DNA of 34,385 bases from Paulinella micropora (Eukaryota; Cercozoa; Imbricatea; Euglyphida), in the NCBI GenBank assembly GCA_009731375.1, contig BJOX01000192.1:639343-673727 (forward strand). The letters run 5' to 3'. Below, one piece after another: positions 1-34,385 of this stretch; the first letter of the stretch is position 1, and every line of letters starts with the position of its first letter. Both the position numbers and the translations under genes were made by a program. The notes under the pieces were generated by a model that saw only the letters and a list, made by a program, of their open reading frames with translations, made no database searches and was not told the DNA's origin.

Positions 1-632
1 GGGAGGGAGGGAGGAAGGAAGGAAGGAAGGAGGGAAGGAAGGAAGGAAGGAGGGAAGGAGGGAGGGAGGGAGAGAGGGAGGGAGGGAAGGAAGGAAGGAA
101 AGAAGGATGGATGGAAGGAAGGGAGGGAGGAAGGAAGGAAGGAAGGAAGCAAGGAAGGAAGGAAGGAAAGAAGGAAGGAAGAAAAGAAAGAAAGAAAGAA
201 AGAATGAAAGAAAAAAGAAAGAAAGAAAGAAAAAGAAAGAAAGAAAGAAAGAAAAAGAAAGAAATAAAGAACGGAAGGAAGGAAGGAAGGAAGAAAGAAA
301 GAAAGAAAGAAAGAGAAAGAAAGAGAAAGAAAGAAAGAGAAAGGAAGGAAGGAAGGAAGGAAGGAAGGAAGAAGGAAGGAAGGAAGGAAGGAAGGAATGA
401 AGGAAGGAGGGAAGGAAGGAAGAAAGAGAGAAAGGAAGGAGGGAAGGAAGGAAGGAAGAAAGAAAGAAGGAAAGAAAGAGAAAGAAAGAAAGAAAGGAAA
501 GGAAGGAAGGAAGGAAGGAAGAAGGAAGGAAGGAAGGAAGGAATGAAGGAAGGAGGGAAGGAAGGAAGAAAGAGAGAAAGGAAGGAGGGAAGGAAGGAAG
601 AAAGAAAGAAAAGAAATGAAAGAGAAGAAAGA

Positions 633-671
<39 letters not shown>
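1..671. repeat. GGAA/GAAA purine tract
   Basis: Uninterrupted A/G-rich tetranucleotide repeat (GGAA, GAAA, GGGA) followed by a ~40-base island at 672-713. Translation gives only KGRKE runs. Nothing else is seen. Confidence 0.97.
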
Positions 672-674
<3 letters not shown>

Positions 675-713
675 GTAGGCCACCAGAACTTGAAGCAAGC
701 GAAAACAGAATGG

Positions 714-1279
714 ATAGAATAGACAGAATAGATAGAATAGATGAAATAGATGAAATAAATAGAATAGATAGAATAGATAGAATGGATATAATGGATATGA
801 TGGATGGAATAAATAGAATGGACAGAATGGATAGAATGGATAGAATGAATAGAATGGATAGAATAGATAGAATAGATAGAATGGATAGAATGGATGGAAT
901 AGATAGAATGGATAGAATGGATAGAATAGATAGAATGGATTGAATAGATAGAATAGATATAATGGATGGAATAGATAGAATAGACATAATGGATAGAATG
1001 GATAGACTGTTTAGAATAGATAGAATGGATGGAATAGATAGAATAGATAGAATAGATAGAATGGATAGAATAGATAGAATAGATAGAACAAATAGAACAA
1101 ATAGAATAGATAGAATAGATAGAATGGATAGAATAGATAGAACAAATAGAATAGATAGAATAGATGGAATGGATTGAATAGATAGAATAGATAGAATGGA
1201 TAGAATAGATAATAGATAGAATAGATAGAATGGATAGAATGGATAGAATAGATAGAATAGATAAAATAGATAGAATAGC
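714..1279. repeat. Degenerate GAATAGATAG repeat
   Basis: Near-perfect decamer/pentamer repeat with G/A variants (GATAGAATGGATAGAATA). No gene. Confidence 0.95.
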
Positions 1280-1362
1280 TCTCCTCTCCATTTCTCTCCT
1301 CTCCCTGTATTGACCTGACTCTCTCTTCTCTCCTCTCTCCTCTCCCCTCTCCTCTTCATTCC

Positions 1363-1416
<54 letters not shown>

Positions 1417-1546
1417 CGCTCTCCCTGTATTGAACTTGGAGAGCGGAGACTCTCTCTTCTCTCTTCTCTCCTCTCTCCTCTCCTCTTCATTCCTCATTTC
1501 TCTCCTCTCTCGCTTCCCCCCTCCCTGTATGACCTTGGAGAGCGGA

Positions 1547-1605
<59 letters not shown>

Positions 1606-1748
1606 GCGAAGTCGTCTCTCCTCTCCTCTCCTCTCCTCTCCTCTCTCTCTCTCTCTCTCCCTCTCTCTCTCTCCCCTCTCGCTGTATTGACCTTGGAGAG
1701 CAGAGCCTCTCTCTCTTCTCTTTGCACAGTCGCCTCTCCTCTCTCCTT

Positions 1749-1793
<45 letters not shown>

Positions 1794-1848
1794 CCTCATT
1801 CCAAACAGAAACAGGCCTGGGTCTCTCTCTCTCTCTCTCTCTCTCTCT
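1280..1848. repeat. CT dinucleotide and CTCTC repeat
   Basis: Pyrimidine tract downstream of exon 27, on the plus strand, interrupted by three exon-edge copies. It ends at a gap. Confidence 0.95.
1433..1729 (-). repeat. Three donor-edge copies of MTR4 exon 27 in CT repeat
   Basis: The exon 27 3' edge (reverse complement of CCTTGGAGAGCAGAGACTC) recurs at about 1433-1462, 1529-1553 and 1690-1729, each preceded by CCTGTATTGA- or CCTGTATGA-like bases and embedded in CT repeat. The 1690-1729 copy keeps most of the QEKRESLLSK coding sequence as KEKREALLSK in one frame. Confidence 0.8.
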
Positions 1849-2728
1849 NNNNNNNNNNNNNNNNNNNNNNNNNNNNNNNNNNNNNNNNNNNNNNNNNNNN
1901 NNNNNNNNNNNNNNNNNNNNNNNNNNNNNNNNNNNNNNNNNNNNNNNNNNNNNNNNNNNNNNNNNNNNNNNNNNNNNNNNNNNNNNNNNNNNNNNNNNNN
2001 NNNNNNNNNNNNNNNNNNNNNNNNNNNNNNNNNNNNNNNNNNNNNNNNNNNNNNNNNNNNNNNNNNNNNNNNNNNNNNNNNNNNNNNNNNNNNNNNNNNN
2101 NNNNNNNNNNNNNNNNNNNNNNNNNNNNNNNNNNNNNNNNNNNNNNNNNNNNNNNNNNNNNNNNNNNNNNNNNNNNNNNNNNNNNNNNNNNNNNNNNNNN
2201 NNNNNNNNNNNNNNNNNNNNNNNNNNNNNNNNNNNNNNNNNNNNNNNNNNNNNNNNNNNNNNNNNNNNNNNNNNNNNNNNNNNNNNNNNNNNNNNNNNNN
2301 NNNNNNNNNNNNNNNNNNNNNNNNNNNNNNNNNNNNNNNNNNNNNNNNNNNNNNNNNNNNNNNNNNNNNNNNNNNNNNNNNNNNNNNNNNNNNNNNNNNN
2401 NNNNNNNNNNNNNNNNNNNNNNNNNNNNNNNNNNNNNNNNNNNNNNNNNNNNNNNNNNNNNNNNNNNNNNNNNNNNNNNNNNNNNNNNNNNNNNNNNNNN
2501 NNNNNNNNNNNNNNNNNNNNNNNNNNNNNNNNNNNNNNNNNNNNNNNNNNNNNNNNNNNNNNNNNNNNNNNNNNNNNNNNNNNNNNNNNNNNNNNNNNNN
2601 NNNNNNNNNNNNNNNNNNNNNNNNNNNNNNNNNNNNNNNNNNNNNNNNNNNNNNNNNNNNNNNNNNNNNNNNNNNNNNNNNNNNNNNNNNNNNNNNNNNN
2701 NNNNNNNNNNNNNNNNNNNNNNNNNNNN
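1849..2728. other. Assembly gap, 880 N
   Basis: Run of N flanked by CT repeat on the left. Confidence 1.
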
Positions 2729-2892
2729 CCCTGTATGACCTACCCTTCTCCCCCCTCATTCTGCTCCTCTTCTCCGCCTCCTCGCCCTCCTCCTCCATCT
2801 CATCCTCCTTTTCCACCTCTTCCTCCTTCCCCTTCTCTACTTTTCCCTCCTCCTCCTCCTCCTCTCTCCTCCTCCTCCCTCCTCCTCCTCAC
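2729..2892. repeat. TCC-rich intron tract after exon 27
   Basis: Imperfect TCC/CCT repeat next to the exon 27 donor (GTGAGGAGGAGG on the minus strand). Confidence 0.85.
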
Positions 2893-32586
<29,694 letters not shown>

Positions 32587-32866
32587 TTTGGCATCCGGTG
32601 GTTGTCCGGACGGAGGGGGTGAGGGAGCGCGGTCAAGCACGGCAATTCCGCTGGTGAGAGGGGAAGAGGAAGGGAGAGGGGAGGGGGAGGAGGAACGGGG
32701 TGGGGAGCCTGGGGCTAATGGAGGGGGTGAGGAATGTGTTGATGATGTTGATGGTGATGATGATGATGATGATGAGGAGGAGGAGGAGGAGGAGGAGGAG
32801 GAAGAGGAAGAAGAAGGAAGACAAGTATTGTCTGCGGTCTGAGCCAGAGGCTGTGGCGGCGTCCCG
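32587..32866 (-). other. Open S/P-rich stretch 5' of proposed start, possible extension of exon 1
   Basis: The exon 1 frame stays open here: GTPPQPLAQTADNT, about 20 Ser, THSSPPPLAPGSPPR, SGIAVLDRAPSPPP. It ends at a possible acceptor GTGTGCAG|CGGG. It could be coding N-terminal sequence or 5' UTR; no homology decides. Confidence 0.4.
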
Positions 32867-32886
32867 CTGCACACATACATACACAT

Positions 32887-33256
32887 GTACATGTACATAC
32901 ATGCCGTAGAACGAAAAATGACTTCAAGCGCTTTGATCTCAGTCAATGTTTGCATTTACAGCCTGTGTTATGGCTCATTAGAAAGCTCTTGATGAGAGCT
33001 TTCAAACGAGCCACTACACACGCCCTCAAGATCAGAACCAGCTGAGAACGAAGAGTTTGAAATCATTGCTCATTGTGGTTAATGGATAACATGTACGTTA
33101 TAGTAGAGTAGAGTAATGCATAGAATAGAGCGTAGAGTAGAGTGAAGTGTAGGGTATACATTCTGGTAGAGTGGGGGTAATGTATACAATAGAGTGTAGA
33201 AAAGGTAGAGTGAAGTAAAGCTGGTATAATAGAACAGAGCGCAGAGTAGAGTGTGT

Positions 33257-33260
<4 letters not shown>
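32887..33260. other. Non-repeat 5' flank of the MTR4 gene
   Basis: Unique sequence upstream of the proposed first exon, followed by a degenerate GTAGA-type repeat (33095-33255). It may hold promoter or 5' UTR sequence; no TATA box or other clear element is seen. Confidence 0.5.
32971..33013. other. Perfect-arm hairpin in 5' flank
   Basis: TGGCTC and GAAAGCTCT pair with AGAGCTTTC and GAGCCA, with a TGATG loop and small bulge. Short for a transposon; could be a structural RNA or a regulatory site. Confidence 0.55.
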
Positions 33261-33461
<201 letters not shown>

Positions 33462-34081
33462 NNNNNNNNNNNNNNNNNNNNNNNNNNNNNNNNNNNNNNN
33501 NNNNNNNNNNNNNNNNNNNNNNNNNNNNNNNNNNNNNNNNNNNNNNNNNNNNNNNNNNNNNNNNNNNNNNNNNNNNNNNNNNNNNNNNNNNNNNNNNNNN
33601 NNNNNNNNNNNNNNNNNNNNNNNNNNNNNNNNNNNNNNNNNNNNNNNNNNNNNNNNNNNNNNNNNNNNNNNNNNNNNNNNNNNNNNNNNNNNNNNNNNNN
33701 NNNNNNNNNNNNNNNNNNNNNNNNNNNNNNNNNNNNNNNNNNNNNNNNNNNNNNNNNNNNNNNNNNNNNNNNNNNNNNNNNNNNNNNNNNNNNNNNNNNN
33801 NNNNNNNNNNNNNNNNNNNNNNNNNNNNNNNNNNNNNNNNNNNNNNNNNNNNNNNNNNNNNNNNNNNNNNNNNNNNNNNNNNNNNNNNNNNNNNNNNNNN
33901 NNNNNNNNNNNNNNNNNNNNNNNNNNNNNNNNNNNNNNNNNNNNNNNNNNNNNNNNNNNNNNNNNNNNNNNNNNNNNNNNNNNNNNNNNNNNNNNNNNNN
34001 NNNNNNNNNNNNNNNNNNNNNNNNNNNNNNNNNNNNNNNNNNNNNNNNNNNNNNNNNNNNNNNNNNNNNNNNNNNNNNNNN
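33462..34081. other. Assembly gap, 620 N
   Basis: Flanked by GA repeat on both sides. Confidence 1.

Positions 34082-34385
<304 letters not shown>

Overview
This window is eukaryotic nuclear DNA. It is dominated by simple repeats (GATA, GTAT, GGTA, GA, GTAA, CAT, ACAAAT and others) and by seven assembly gaps, all lying in or beside simple repeats. Bacterial signs such as operons or Shine-Dalgarno sites are absent. Real protein sequence occurs only as short islands on the minus strand, and each island is bounded by GT...AG splice sites. I cannot name the organism. The tRNA-derived SINEs, the MITEs and the long microsatellite introns fit a repeat-rich protist, alga or invertebrate.

The islands join into one gene, read from about 32.6 kb down to 2.9 kb on the minus strand. 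It encodes an MTR4-type (Ski2-like) DExH RNA helicase, the 3'-5' helicase that feeds RNA to the nuclear exosome. I placed 27 exons by matching splice sites and reading phase. They give about 1,060 visible codons: an S/P/T-rich N-terminus, then helicase motifs I (AHTSAGKT), Ia, Ib (TTEIL), II (DEVH, split by an intron), III (SAT), IV, V and VI (QMSGRAGRRG), then the stalk, the KOW/arch and the start of the following helical region. One exon, carrying the usual YTxYRPTPLQHY segment, is missing and probably lies in the gap at 23325-23995. The C-terminal helical bundle lies beyond coordinate 1.

The most unusual feature is in the introns. Around 12 of the exons, the intron next to the exon holds ladders of partial exon copies, about 50 in total, separated by microsatellite. 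Nearly every copy keeps one exon-intron junction with its adjoining microsatellite and loses the rest of the exon. Copies that keep the acceptor lie upstream of the intact exon, and copies that keep the donor lie downstream. One array (4.75-5.5 kb) alternates in orientation and forms a chain of head-to-head palindromes. A second oddity is an in-frame Ser/Thr/Pro/Arg-Asp-rich insertion of about 315 residues in the KOW/arch, encoded partly by coding microsatellites.

Other elements are: two tandem tRNA-derived SINEs (27.45-28.06 kb); a four-copy MITE with a GC-rich palindrome; an 88-bp fold-back element; a 0.6-kb element with 53-bp terminal direct repeats, present as two inverted copies 21 kb apart plus a fragment; 28-bp, 29-bp and ~42-bp minisatellites; and a poly-C tract of at least 64 bases. 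Positions 33.0-34.4 kb, 5' of the gene, hold a hairpin, GA repeats and a gap, with no further gene visible.
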